A stretch of DNA of 37,926 nucleotides, taken from the NCBI GenBank assembly GCA_016934575.1, contig JAFGSN010000043.1:1-37926 (forward strand), given 5' to 3'. The position numbers and the translations under genes are program-made. Origin of the DNA: Vicinamibacteria bacterium. GTDB taxonomy: Bacteria; Acidobacteriota; Vicinamibacteria; Fen-336. Positions 22,861 to 31,700 of this stretch are shown piece after piece. The notes below the pieces were generated by a model. The model saw only the letters and a program-made list of their open reading frames with translations, had not been told where the DNA came from and searched no databases. Positions within the stretch are counted from its first letter, which is position 1; each line of letters opens with the position of its first letter.

Positions 22861-23031
22861 ATGACAGCGACGCCGCTGGATGGAGCCACGTTGGCGAGTA
22901 CGCTTCAGGAAGAGTCGCGGGAAGAAGTCGCGCGTCTCGGTCGTTTCGTTTTTGAAGAACACGGTCCAAGCCGCCAGGCTTCAAACGGCGGCGGATTGAG
23001 ATCGCTCCAGCAGTGTTACGCGTCGGCCTGA
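22861..23031 (+). CDS. Possible small ORF upstream of coaE
   Basis: ATG 22861 opens a 56-codon frame with an amphipathic, acidic N-terminal half (LQEESREEVARLGRFVFEEHGPSR) and a Ser/Gly/Gln-rich end. It overlaps the coaE start by 19 bases in another frame. No ribosome-binding site or known family is apparent. A translated leader or a chance frame are both possible. Confidence 0.22.
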   Translation: MTATPLDGATLASTLQEESREEVARLGRFVFEEHGPSRQASNGGGLRSLQQCYASA

Positions 23032-24272
23032 CCGGAGGAATCGCCTGCGGCAAGAGCCGCGTTCTGGAGCGCCTCGGACGCGCGGGCTGTCATTCGATTG
23101 ATCTCGATGAAGTTTCGCACGCCGTGATGGCGTCCGGCGGTTCCGCGCACGCGGAGGTCGTCGCGACGTTTGGCGACTCGATCGTGGGACCCGACGGCGG
23201 CGTCGACCGGCGCGCGCTGGCCGCGATCGTCTTCTCCGACGAATCCGCGCGCCTGCGGCTGAACGCGATCGTTCATCCTCATGTGCGTGCCGAGGAAGAG
23301 CGGCGCGTTGACGGCGCCTCCGTTGTTCGTGACGCCGTTATCGTCACGGACGGAGCGCTCCTGATCGAAGGCGGCGCGCATTTGCGATACGACCGCCTCA
23401 TCGTGGTTCACTGCGCTCCGGAGATCCAGATCGATCGTCTTATGCGAAGAGAGGGAATGGATCGTGGCCGGGCGCTGGATCGCGTCGCCGCCCAGATGTC
23501 CCAGGAGGAGAAACGTCGTTTCGCCAGCTTTGAGGTGGAGACTACGGGAAACTGCGCGCTGGCCGATCGGCGGATCGAGAAGATGGTCGAGCGCTTGTTC
23601 GAAATCAGCGCGGCGCGCCGCTCCTCGTTCACGTTGTCGCTTGCGCGAGCGATAGCGTGCCTCGGAAGCGGACCGACGACGGGACCGGCGGATCTCCGTC
23701 CGCTCGACGTGATGAACGAGATCGAAGCCGCGGGAGTCGTCGATCTCATGCGTCTCGCGCGGCGCATGCGGCCGCCTCACGACGGTCCATGGTACACGGC
23801 CGCGCGGAATGAGATACCGAAAGGGCCGGGCCCGGAGGCGCTCACGGCGCCACTGGTCGTCTGGATCCTAGCGCGTGGCCGCGCCGATCGTGAGCGCGTC
23901 GTCGCGGCCGCGGCGAGCCTGGCGCGCCTCACGCATCGCGATTCCAGCGCCATCGCCGGCGCGTGCCTTTTCGCCGAAGCGTTGTTCGAGGCGGCGACCG
24001 GCGACCGCGGCGGCCATCCTGAGTCCTGGACTTGCTGGAAAACAGAGTCGGAGAAATGGGGCGGCGGCGCGCCGCCGCCGCGCGTCGTTCATGCCGTCAA
24101 CGCCGCATGGCGACATATGATCGATGCGGGCGCGGCCGTTTCGGTCTGCGCGCGAATTCCTCACGCCGCGGAGTTGGCGGCCTGTGTCGTGGCGCTGCGA
24201 GCTGGAGATCCGTCGCGATCCATGGAATCGATCTGGAGCGCGCCGCTTCGCCGCGTCGGCCTGGGCCGCTGA
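23013..24272 (+). CDS. coaE: Dephospho-CoA kinase fused to an ADP-ribosylglycohydrolase-like domain
   Basis: CoaE uses ATP to phosphorylate the 3'-OH of dephospho-CoA, the last step of CoA synthesis. Residues 1-200 are a standard CoaE: P-loop LTGGIACGKS, DLDEVSHAVM, DGGVDRRALAAIVF, LNAIVHPHV, and RLMRREGMDRGRALDRVAAQMSQEEKRRFA. Typical CoaE is about 200 residues, yet this protein has 419. The extra part includes LARLTHRDSSAIAGACLFAEALFEA, the helix pattern of ADP-ribosylglycohydrolases (DraG/ARH). The metal-binding Asp motifs of that family are not visible, so this half may be a pseudo-enzyme. GTG 23013 is the only sensible start. Confidence 0.85.
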   Translation: MLRVGLTGGIACGKSRVLERLGRAGCHSIDLDEVSHAVMASGGSAHAEVVATFGDSIVGPDGGVDRRALAAIVFSDESARLRLNAIVHPHVRAEEERRVDGASVVRDAVIVTDGALLIEGGAHLRYDRLIVVHCAPEIQIDRLMRREGMDRGRALDRVAAQMSQEEKRRFASFEVETTGNCALADRRIEKMVERLFEISAARRSSFTLSLARAIACLGSGPTTGPADLRPLDVMNEIEAAGVVDLMRLARRMRPPHDGPWYTAARNEIPKGPGPEALTAPLVVWILARGRADRERVVAAAASLARLTHRDSSAIAGACLFAEALFEAATGDRGGHPESWTCWKTESEKWGGGAPPPRVVHAVNAAWRHMIDAGAAVSVCARIPHAAELAACVVALRAGDPSRSMESIWSAPLRRVGLGR

Positions 24273-24317
24273 ACCGGGAGCTTGCTCGCCGGCCCGGCGC
24301 GCGTCAGCCGCGCTGCT

Positions 24318-25790
24318 TCAGCGAGGCTGAAGACGTCGCGGCAGCTTGGCGCATGCGGCCGAAATCTTGCCCTCGCAGGCTTTGATGAACAACTCCTGCG
24401 CGCGCGCGCGGTCTCGGGCCACGCCTTCTCCCTTTTCATGCAGGGTCCCGAGAGCAAAGCACGACGCCGGGAAATCGCCGTCGCAAGCGCGGCGGAAGAG
24501 CTCGACGGCTTTCTGGATGTCGCGGGATATGTAACGTCCGTCGTAGTGGTAGACGCCGAGATCATGGCAGTTCGAAAAGAAGCTCGCCTCGCAGGCTTGC
24601 CCGTGAAGCGACATGGCCTTGTTGATGTCGCGATTGACGCCGCTCGCGGCTTCGTAGATCTTGGCCAGACGACCGCAAGCATCCATCAGTCCCTTGGAGC
24701 ATGCTTCGTCGATGAGCGAAGCCATGAGACGCAGATCCTTCACGACTCCTTGACCGCCCTCGTAGAGAAGACCAAGCGCCAGGCACCCGCGGGGTTCGCC
24801 GTGAGTGCACCCGTCTCGATAAAGCGACATCGCCTGGGCGAGGTTCCTTTTCACGCCGCGCCCCGTCGCGTTGAAAACGCCGAGCTCGTAACAGCCGCCG
24901 CCGACATTGCCCTGGCACGCCTTGGCGAACAGCGTGGCCGCGTCTGTGAAGCTTTGGGCCGTCGCGGCGCCGTCGCGATGCATGAGGCCGAGCTGATAAC
25001 AGGAGCGATACTCGTTCGCGCCGCACGCTTTGGTGAAGAGCTCACGGGCGAGAGACGCGTTCTTAGAGACGCCCTCGCCGCGGGCATGCGCAAGCGCGAG
25101 GTCGTGACAGGCCGGATGGTATTCGCCGTCGCAGGATTTCTTGAAAAGCGTGACCGCTCGAGGGCGGTTAACGGCCATGCCTTCACCGCTCCAGACAAGA
25201 GATCCCAGCGAACCACAGGATGGGAAATCGCCGCCGGAACAGCCCTTTTCGAAGAACTCGGCGGCCTTTTTCGCGTCGCGCGGCATGGGAGCGCCCTTAA
25301 GATATATGGCCCCCAGGCGACCGCATGATTTGGCCAGCGCATTCTGGCAGGCGCGCTGGTGATAATCGACCGCCTGTCGGAGATCCATTGGAACTTCAGC
25401 GCCGATCTCGTAGATCTCGCCGAGAAGTCCGCAACCGCCCGCGTCCTGCATGTCGCACGCGGCTTTCATGTACTCGACGGCGCGCTCGATGTTCGGCGAC
25501 ATGCCTTCACCCGCGCGGAACATCGCGGCCAGCTCCAGGCATGCGCGTGAGACGCGCAACTCGCAGCCCTTCTTGTAGTATTCCGCCGCCTTTTTCGCGT
25601 TTTTCTGGACGGCGCGTCCTTCGCGATAAGCGCTCGCGAGCGCGAGACAGTCCTGTCCCTGTCCCTTGCCGCAGGACTTCTTCAGCTCCTTCTCGATCGA
25701 GTCTTCGGCGGGCCATGAAGAAGCCGTCAGCGCCAAGACGGCCAGAACGCCGTGCAGCGCCGTGATTCGTGTCCAGGATCGTGGCCTCAT
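24318..25790 (-). CDS. Secreted Sel1-repeat (Hcp-like) protein with 12 repeats
   Basis: The 490-residue product begins with a signal peptide (SWTRITALHGVLAVLALTASSWPA) and then consists of about twelve Sel1-like repeats of 35-37 residues. Each unit has the pattern AxxLxxxYxxGxGVxxDxxKAxxLFxKACxxG plus a Cys pair (e.g. GCxLG...KACxxG). The regular Cys spacing resembles the Helicobacter cysteine-rich proteins, where each repeat holds one disulfide, suggesting an oxidising location outside the cytoplasm. AAGGAG 5 bases before ATG 25790 fixes the start; the open frame to 26033 is a shadow inside the PHP gene. A VKOR-DsbA is encoded at 18.4 kb. Such solenoids bind partner proteins. Confidence 0.92.
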   Translation of the reverse strand: MRPRSWTRITALHGVLAVLALTASSWPAEDSIEKELKKSCGKGQGQDCLALASAYREGRAVQKNAKKAAEYYKKGCELRVSRACLELAAMFRAGEGMSPNIERAVEYMKAACDMQDAGGCGLLGEIYEIGAEVPMDLRQAVDYHQRACQNALAKSCGRLGAIYLKGAPMPRDAKKAAEFFEKGCSGGDFPSCGSLGSLVWSGEGMAVNRPRAVTLFKKSCDGEYHPACHDLALAHARGEGVSKNASLARELFTKACGANEYRSCYQLGLMHRDGAATAQSFTDAATLFAKACQGNVGGGCYELGVFNATGRGVKRNLAQAMSLYRDGCTHGEPRGCLALGLLYEGGQGVVKDLRLMASLIDEACSKGLMDACGRLAKIYEAASGVNRDINKAMSLHGQACEASFFSNCHDLGVYHYDGRYISRDIQKAVELFRRACDGDFPASCFALGTLHEKGEGVARDRARAQELFIKACEGKISAACAKLPRRLQPR

Positions 25791-25842
25791 GAGTTCTCCT
25801 TCCAAGACTGTTTTCGCGATCATAACATCATCGATCGTCAGG

Positions 25843-26961
25843 TCATGTTTTGGCTGCTTGCCGCCTGGACGACGTTTGCTCGGGGAATGCTTGGGACATG
25901 TCGCGAGCATCGTCGCTGACGCGAATGGCGTTCGAGAAGATCCAGGCGCGCGTGCCGCCCAGCATCCGCGACCGGCGAACCTCGACGCGATAAGAGCCGG
26001 CCTGGCGCGCCGCCAGCTCCGCGGACCGACCATGATTGACGGAGATCGTCCGGCCGTCGCGGATGAAGCGAATCATGCCGCGCGTCGGTGATTGAACGCG
26101 AAGAACGGGCGTATCGCCCAACAAGACCTCGTCGCCCATGACGAAACGGCCGCGGCGCGTTTCGGCCTCGAAACGGAACCCTCGTGGATCGTCGAAGAGG
26201 TGCAGGGCCACGAAACAACGGCCTTCGGCCAGCGCCTCGATGATCGCCGCCTTCGCCGCCTTGAAGGAAACGGGTAAATCGTCGTGAAGCAACACATGCG
26301 TATGAACCGAGCGCAACGCGGTTCGATAGTCGAAAAGCCTCACTGGGATGAGCCCTCCCAGCGTCCGCATTCTGAATCCATGATTGTCCGAGCCGCCGAT
26401 GGCCACGACCTTTCTGGCGCGGCTCAACAGATCCCAGACGTCGAGAGTCTCGCGTAGGGGGTCGAGCCGGGCGGCGCGCAGGAAATAGTAGCGAAGAAGC
26501 GCCAGAGGAACGTTGCGAGCGTTGGCGCGAAAAAGCGAGGAGAAGTTCCAGATCTCGATTCCGGTGAAACCGTGCGCCTGCCAGTCGGTCCACCCGAACG
26601 TCCGTCCCCTGTCCCACAACGGGCTGCCTTTTTCGAACGGATGGGCGATGAAACCCAGTCCGCCCTGCGCGCGAACCGCGTCGATGACGGCCTGAGGTCG
26701 CGCCGCGTCGCCTTTGACCTCACGATCGATGTTGTAGGCGAGATAGTGGTTCTCTAGATCGTTGATCTCGCATCCGACGAGCGCCGCGACGCCCTCGATC
26801 CAGCCTTCCTTGCCGTGGTAAAGGCCGTCGAGATGATGATGGTCGTTTATGCCGATGAAAGACAGGCCGGCCGAGCGCGCCTCGGCGGCGATCTCCTCGA
26901 TGGTCGCGGTTCCATCGGAATAGGTGGAGTGCAGGTGCAGATGACCGACGTACTCGCGCAT
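25843..26961 (-). CDS. PHP-domain hydrolase with C-terminal beta domain
   Basis: The 372-residue product contains a PHP core: YVGHLHLHSTYSDGTATIEE (HxH), FIGINDHHHLDGLY, ALVGCEIND, GLGFIAHPFEKG, and VVAIGGSDNHGFRM. The last 100 residues (from about ALHLFDDPRGFRFEAET) are beta-rich with Gly-x-Asp turns, probably an Ig-like or beta-sandwich domain typical of extracytoplasmic PHP proteins such as the CehA/McbA group. There is no clear signal peptide. Start is ATG 26961 (MREYVGHLHLHST); a TTG at 27003 with GAGAAGG upstream would add 14 residues. The Sel1 gene follows after 52 bases on the same strand. Confidence 0.85.
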   Translation of the reverse strand: MREYVGHLHLHSTYSDGTATIEEIAAEARSAGLSFIGINDHHHLDGLYHGKEGWIEGVAALVGCEINDLENHYLAYNIDREVKGDAARPQAVIDAVRAQGGLGFIAHPFEKGSPLWDRGRTFGWTDWQAHGFTGIEIWNFSSLFRANARNVPLALLRYYFLRAARLDPLRETLDVWDLLSRARKVVAIGGSDNHGFRMRTLGGLIPVRLFDYRTALRSVHTHVLLHDDLPVSFKAAKAAIIEALAEGRCFVALHLFDDPRGFRFEAETRRGRFVMGDEVLLGDTPVLRVQSPTRGMIRFIRDGRTISVNHGRSAELAARQAGSYRVEVRRSRMLGGTRAWIFSNAIRVSDDARDMSQAFPEQTSSRRQAAKT

Positions 26962-27097
26962 GATGCGATGAATCCTTGGGAACCGCAGGAGAATCCTGGC
27001 CAAGCGCGGCCTTCTCGACGGCTGAGGCTATCACGAACGAGCGACGAATCGAGCGGTTCGATGAACGATCCGCGCTAAAGGAGGAGCGTTTCCGTGC

Positions 27098-27126
27098 TTC
27101 AATCGGCAATCGTGGTGACGTATATT
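27098..27126 (+). promoter_or_regulatory. Candidate promoter for nicotinate phosphoribosyltransferase
   Basis: TTCAAT (27098-27103), 17 bases, TATATT (27121-27126). The -10 matches the consensus at five of six positions. The start would fall near 27133, immediately before the stem-loop at 27135-27189. Confidence 0.4.
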
Positions 27127-27134
27127 GGCGCAAG

Positions 27135-27189
27135 CAAAGGCGCGCAATCGCGAAAGCTCAACGGGTCAAGCATGAAGCCGGCGCCTTTG
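27135..27189 (+). promoter_or_regulatory. Structured 5' leader (inverted repeat) ahead of the NAD-salvage gene
   Basis: CAAAGGCGC (27135-27143) and GCGCCTTTG (27181-27189) are a perfect 9-base inverted repeat separated by 37 bases. Inside lies GCGAAAGC (27150-27157), a well-known stable mini-hairpin sequence, and CGG/CCG (27162-27164 and 27178-27180), which can stack on the outer stem. The 5' end of the predicted transcript falls 2 bases before this stem and the start codon lies 63 bases beyond it. I could not match it to a named riboswitch class. No uridine run follows, so it is not a terminator. Confidence 0.45.
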
Positions 27190-27252
27190 AATAATTGTTC
27201 CGTTTCCTTTCTCATGGCGGCTGTATTCATGGATGTGCAAGGAGAGTCGAAG

Positions 27253-28722
27253 ATGACGCGACTGCATGATGTTTATCGGCCTTCGCTGGCGTTGTTGACG
27301 GACCTGTATGAGCTCACCATGGCGCATGGATACTGGAAAGCGGGCGTCGAGGAGGATGCTGTTTTTCATCTCTTCTTCAGGCGGCATCCTTTTTCCGGCG
27401 GCTTTTCCGTCGCTTGCGGATTGGCTGAAGCGGTCGATTACATACGAGAGTATCGTTTCTCGGAAGAGGACATCGAATATTTGTCGACGCTGACCGGCAA
27501 CGACGGCGCGTCGCTCTTTGAAAAGGAATTTCTGCAAGCGCTTCGAGGGCTCGATCCGTGTTGCGATGTCGACGCGATTCCCGAGGGCACGATCGTGTTT
27601 CCGCACGAGCCGCTCATTCGCGTGAGCGGGCCGTTGCTTCAATGCCAGCTCTTGGAGACCCCCTTGCTGAACGTCGTCAACTTCCAGACGCTCGTTGCGA
27701 CAAAGGCGGCGCGCATATGCCTGGCCGCCCAGGGCGATCCGGTGCTCGAGTTCGGTTTGAGACGCGCACAGTCCGCGGGAGGCGGGCTTGCGGCCTCGCG
27801 CGCCGCTTTCATCGGCGGATGCGAGGCGACTTCGAACGTCCTAGCCGGCAGGCTGTACGGCATACCGGTGCGGGGCACTCACGCGCACAGTTGGGTGATG
27901 GCCTTCGACGGCGAGCTCGAGGCGTTCGACGCCTACGCCCGGGCGATGCCGAATAACTGCATCTTCCTGGTCGACACCTATAACACGCTCAAGGGCGTTC
28001 GCAACGCCTTAACGGTGGGCCGTCGCCTGCGCGAACAAGGCTACGACCTCGGCGGCATACGGCTCGACTCGGGAGATCTCGCCTATTTGAGCGTCGAGGC
28101 GCGGCGAATGCTCGACGAAGAGGGTTTTGTACGGACGGCGATCGTCGCCAGCAACGAGCTCGACGAGCGCATCATCGCCAGCCTGAAGGAGCAAGGCGCC
28201 GCTGTCGGCGTCTGGGGAGTGGGAACGAGGCTCGTGACCGGCGGCGACGAGCCGGCGCTCGGAGGGGTCTACAAGCTCGGCGCCTTGAGACGTCCCGGAG
28301 GCGAGTGGCGCCCGAAAATCAAGCTCTCGGAGCAGGCCGTCAAGACATCCAATCCGGGCGTGCTGCAGGTGCGTCGATATGTCGGATCGGAGGGATTCGT
28401 CGCGGACGTCATATACGACGAAACTCTCGGGATCGAGCACGGCCGGACCATGATCGATCCCCTCGATTCCACGCGACGCAAAAAGCTGCCGCCGGCGCCC
28501 GGTTACGCGGATTTGCTTGTGCCGATATTCCGATCCGGCCGCGTCGTTTACCAATCTCCCGAAATTCATGCGATACGTGAGCGCGCTCGCTCACAAATGT
28601 CGCTGTTGCATTCCGGCGTCAAGCGTTTCGTCAATCCGCATCGATACCCGGTCGGACTCGAGGAGCGTCTGCACGAGATGAAAACGCGTCTGATTCTCGA
28701 GGCGCGGGGATTGACGGGCTGA
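27253..28722 (+). CDS. pncB: Nicotinate phosphoribosyltransferase
   Basis: NAPRTase joins nicotinate and PRPP to form nicotinate mononucleotide, feeding NAD salvage. The 489-residue cytosolic protein shows [16 protein letters not shown] near the N-terminus, [35 protein letters not shown] (with the candidate catalytic His), [15 protein letters not shown] and [13 protein letters not shown], all typical of the family. Start ATG 27253 has AAGGAGAG just upstream and gives the canonical N-terminus. A GTG at 27094 with a perfect AGGAGGAG would add 53 residues of no family meaning, and is probably inside the leader. The terminator at 28739 follows. Confidence 0.93.
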   Translation: MTRLHDVYRPSLALLTDLYELTMAHGYWKAGVEEDAVFHLFFRRHPFSGGFSVACGLAEAVDYIREYRFSEEDIEYLSTLTGNDGASLFEKEFLQALRGLDPCCDVDAIPEGTIVFPHEPLIRVSGPLLQCQLLETPLLNVVNFQTLVATKAARICLAAQGDPVLEFGLRRAQSAGGGLAASRAAFIGGCEATSNVLAGRLYGIPVRGTHAHSWVMAFDGELEAFDAYARAMPNNCIFLVDTYNTLKGVRNALTVGRRLREQGYDLGGIRLDSGDLAYLSVEARRMLDEEGFVRTAIVASNELDERIIASLKEQGAAVGVWGVGTRLVTGGDEPALGGVYKLGALRRPGGEWRPKIKLSEQAVKTSNPGVLQVRRYVGSEGFVADVIYDETLGIEHGRTMIDPLDSTRRKKLPPAPGYADLLVPIFRSGRVVYQSPEIHAIRERARSQMSLLHSGVKRFVNPHRYPVGLEERLHEMKTRLILEARGLTG

Positions 28723-28738
28723 GCGCGGGCGAACTCGG

Positions 28739-28761
28739 CCGGCCGGCGCCGGCCGGTTTTT
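28739..28761 (+). terminator. Intrinsic terminator after pncB
   Basis: CCGGCCGGCGCCGGCCGG (28739-28756) is a perfect 18-base GC-only palindrome immediately followed by TTTTT (28757-28761), a strong rho-independent signal for the plus strand. It lies 17 bases after the pncB stop and 21 bases before the convergent smc stop. Confidence 0.85.
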
Positions 28762-28781
28762 CTCAGTTTTACGCCCGTTAC

Positions 28782-31700
28782 CTAGGTAAAGCGGACGCTC
28801 ACGAGCTTGCTGACTCCCGGCTCTTCCATCGTCACGCCGTAGAGATGATCGGCGATCTCCATCGTTCGGCGCGAATGCGTGATGAGGACGAACTGCGTCT
28901 CGTGCTTGAGTCCGTCGAGCATCTTGACGAAGCGACCGATGTTTGCGTCGTCGAGAGGCGCGTCGACCTCGTCCAGGATGCAAAAGGGAGAAGGCTTGTA
29001 CTGGAAGATCGCGAACAGGAGCGATATCGCGGTCAAGGCTTTCTCGCCGCCCGACAGGAGCATGACGTTCTGCAGGCGCTTGCCCGGGGGCTGGGCCATG
29101 ACGTCGATGCCGCTTTCGAGGACGTTCTCCTCGTCGATCAGGGACAAGCCCGCCGTGCCGCCTCCGAAAAGCTGGCGGAAAACCTCGCTGAAATGATGAT
29201 TGATCGTTTCAAAGGCCTCCTGGAAACGCTCGCGCGAGGTGCGGTCGATCTTCTTGATGGCGTGATCGAGCTCGGCGATCGAGTCGAGCAGGTCCTGTCT
29301 CTGGGTCGTCAGAAAATCGCAACGCTGATCCTGCTCTTCGAGCTGTTCCACGGCGAGCACGTTGACGGGCCCCATGCGGTCGAGACGCTGGCGAATCGCA
29401 TCGATCGCGGCGGAGAGGCTCTCCGCGTCTTGCGCCAGATCCTCCTCGCTCAGCGAGGCCGCGGCCTCGGCCGCGCTCTGCTGCAGCGACTGCCAGCACT
29501 CGCGCGCGAGATGGTCCATGTCGGATCCGGCGCGCGCTTTCTCGACTCCCAGCTCCGAGATGACGTCCTTGAGCATGTCATGCTCGCGGCGTCGCTCACG
29601 GATCGCGTGCTCGCGGCCTTCAAGCTCGTTGCGCAGATCCCGTACGCGATCCTCGCGCGCGCTCACTTCCTTCAGCAGACGTTCGCGCTCGATCAGGCCC
29701 CGGCTGACGCGCTGCTCCGATTCGGCCAGATCCGCGCTCAGTTCTTCTCGGCGACGTGACAGGCCGTCGGCGCGGAGACGCGCGGAGGCGATACGTTCCA
29801 CAAGCTCATCGTTGTCCTTCTCGATACGGCGGAGCTCCGTTTCACAGGCGTTCAGACGCTCGCGAAGCGCGGCCACGGAGCTGCGGGCGTCCGAGGAGAG
29901 CGCCTGCGCGTTCTCAGTGGCGGCGCGACACTGCACCACCGCGTCTGCCAATTGTGAGAGTTTCTGAGCGCAATCCTCGCGCTCGACCTGTGACGAAGCG
30001 AACGCACGTTCGATTTCCTCTCCACGCGCCAGCGCCGCGGAGCGATCGTTTTCCGCCTGCTCGATCTCGGCGCGAAGAACCACGGACTTGCGTTCGAGAC
30101 GCACGCATTCCTCGGTCGCCGCGGCGAGATCGTGGCGGATCGCGACAAGATCCTTTTCGGCGCAATGAATGCCATCCTCGATTACACGGATCTCGTCTTG
30201 CGCGGCCTTGGCGCGCGAGCGATGCTCCTCCACGCTTAGACGCATCGCATCGAGAGTTCCGGACAGCTCCTCCAGTCGCGAGCGGACTTCTCGGATCTCG
30301 CGGCGCGGAGACAGAAGCCCCTTGATTCCGCGACCGCCCTCGATGAGACCGCCTCGCAAGGTCTCTCCCGACAACGTGACGAAGGGCAGAGGGCCTTGTC
30401 GAGACGCGATCTCGAAGGCCTGCTCAAGCGTTTCGACGAGAAGCGCGTCGGGCAGTATCGCGCGAATCTCCGCGGAGTGCGGACCGTCGACGCGATAGAA
30501 ATCGCTCAGGAGGCCCTTGACGGCATGCTCTTGGCGCGCGATTTCGCGAAGCATGGAGCATCCGCTGCTGAATCGAGCGGCAGGCAGGGGCAGGAACGTG
30601 CCGCGACCGGTGCCGGATTCCTCGAGATACCGAACGCCGCACAGGGCGTGATCGGCGTCGGGCGTGAGCAATGCCTGCAAGCGATTGCCGAGGAAGGCCT
30701 CGAGAGCGCGCTCGTGGGTCGAATCCGTTTCGACGGAGTCGGCGACGACCCCAAGGATCGTCGGCGCCGTCGCGTCCCCATTGTCGCGCCGCGTGAGCAG
30801 CATCCGGACGCCTTCGTCGAACATCGAATGCGTCGCCACGATTTCCTCCAGGGAGGCGAGTCGGCCCGCAAGGCTGTCGCGTTCGCTCTGGAGCGCTTCG
30901 ATTTTGTCGGCCAATCGATCCGCTTGTGCGCGAGCTTCGGAGTCACGAACGGCGGCCTCTTCCTTGCGCTGTCTCATGTCGAGCAGATGCGCTTCGCCTT
31001 CCTCCTCGCGCCGGCGAGAAGCGGCGACGAGATCGTCCGTTCGTGTGCGCTCGTTTCGCAGGATTTCGATTTCCGAGCCAAGCTTGACGAGAGCGCTGGA
31101 CGCGCGCTCGGCGGACGCGCGCGCGGTTTCCATGGAGTTCTGTAAAGCGGCGATGCGGCTCATCAGCTCGACTTGCGCGATGCGTGATTCATCAAGCTGG
31201 GCTTCGATCGCCGTTTGTTGAGCGACGCTCCGGGCGACGAAAGCCTCGGCCTCGGCGCAACCGGATTCCGCTTCGCGGAGATCCGTTTCGATGCGGCGGA
31301 GCTCCTCACGTTTGGTCGTGAGAGCATCGGCCATGGGGGCGATGCGGGAGGAGAGCTCCTCGGCCTCGCGCAGCAAATCGCTTTCGCGATTCGTGGTTTC
31401 GGAGATCTGCTCCTTGCAGAAGCCGGAACGTCCCTGCTGCCGATCGATGCTCAGCGTCAAATCGTTGAGACGCCCGCGTTGGTCCTCGAGGCCGGATTCT
31501 TCATCGTAGAGCGCCGCGCGTCGGGCCGCCAATTGAGCGTCCTCGGTCTCGAGCACCAAGCCGGCGGATCGCTCGCGATCGGCCTCCTCGCGGACTTGTC
31601 CGTCGAGGAGGCGTGCCTTCTGATCGAGATCGAGGAAACGGCGCCCGTAGTGAATGCGTTCGAATCCGCGCATTTCGTCGCGCAGCGCCCGATAACGACG

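Noticed and set aside
24282-25328. Long plus-strand ORF of 348 codons opposite the Sel1 gene
   Set aside because: It is antisense to a clear repeat protein with a signal peptide and SD. Its translation has no recognisable family and is explained by the GC-rich codon pattern.
27135-27189. Naming the pncB leader as a c-di-GMP, NAD+ or other known riboswitch
   Set aside because: I could not match the conserved core of any class I remember, so only the hairpin itself is reported.
27094-27252. GTG start at 27094 with AGGAGGAG for the nicotinate phosphoribosyltransferase
   Set aside because: It would add 53 residues that match nothing in the family. The ATG at 27253 also has a good SD and yields the canonical N-terminus. 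The site may still start a leader peptide.
28845-29759. Plus-strand ORF of 304 codons opposite smc
   Set aside because: Antisense shadow of the SMC head and coil regions.
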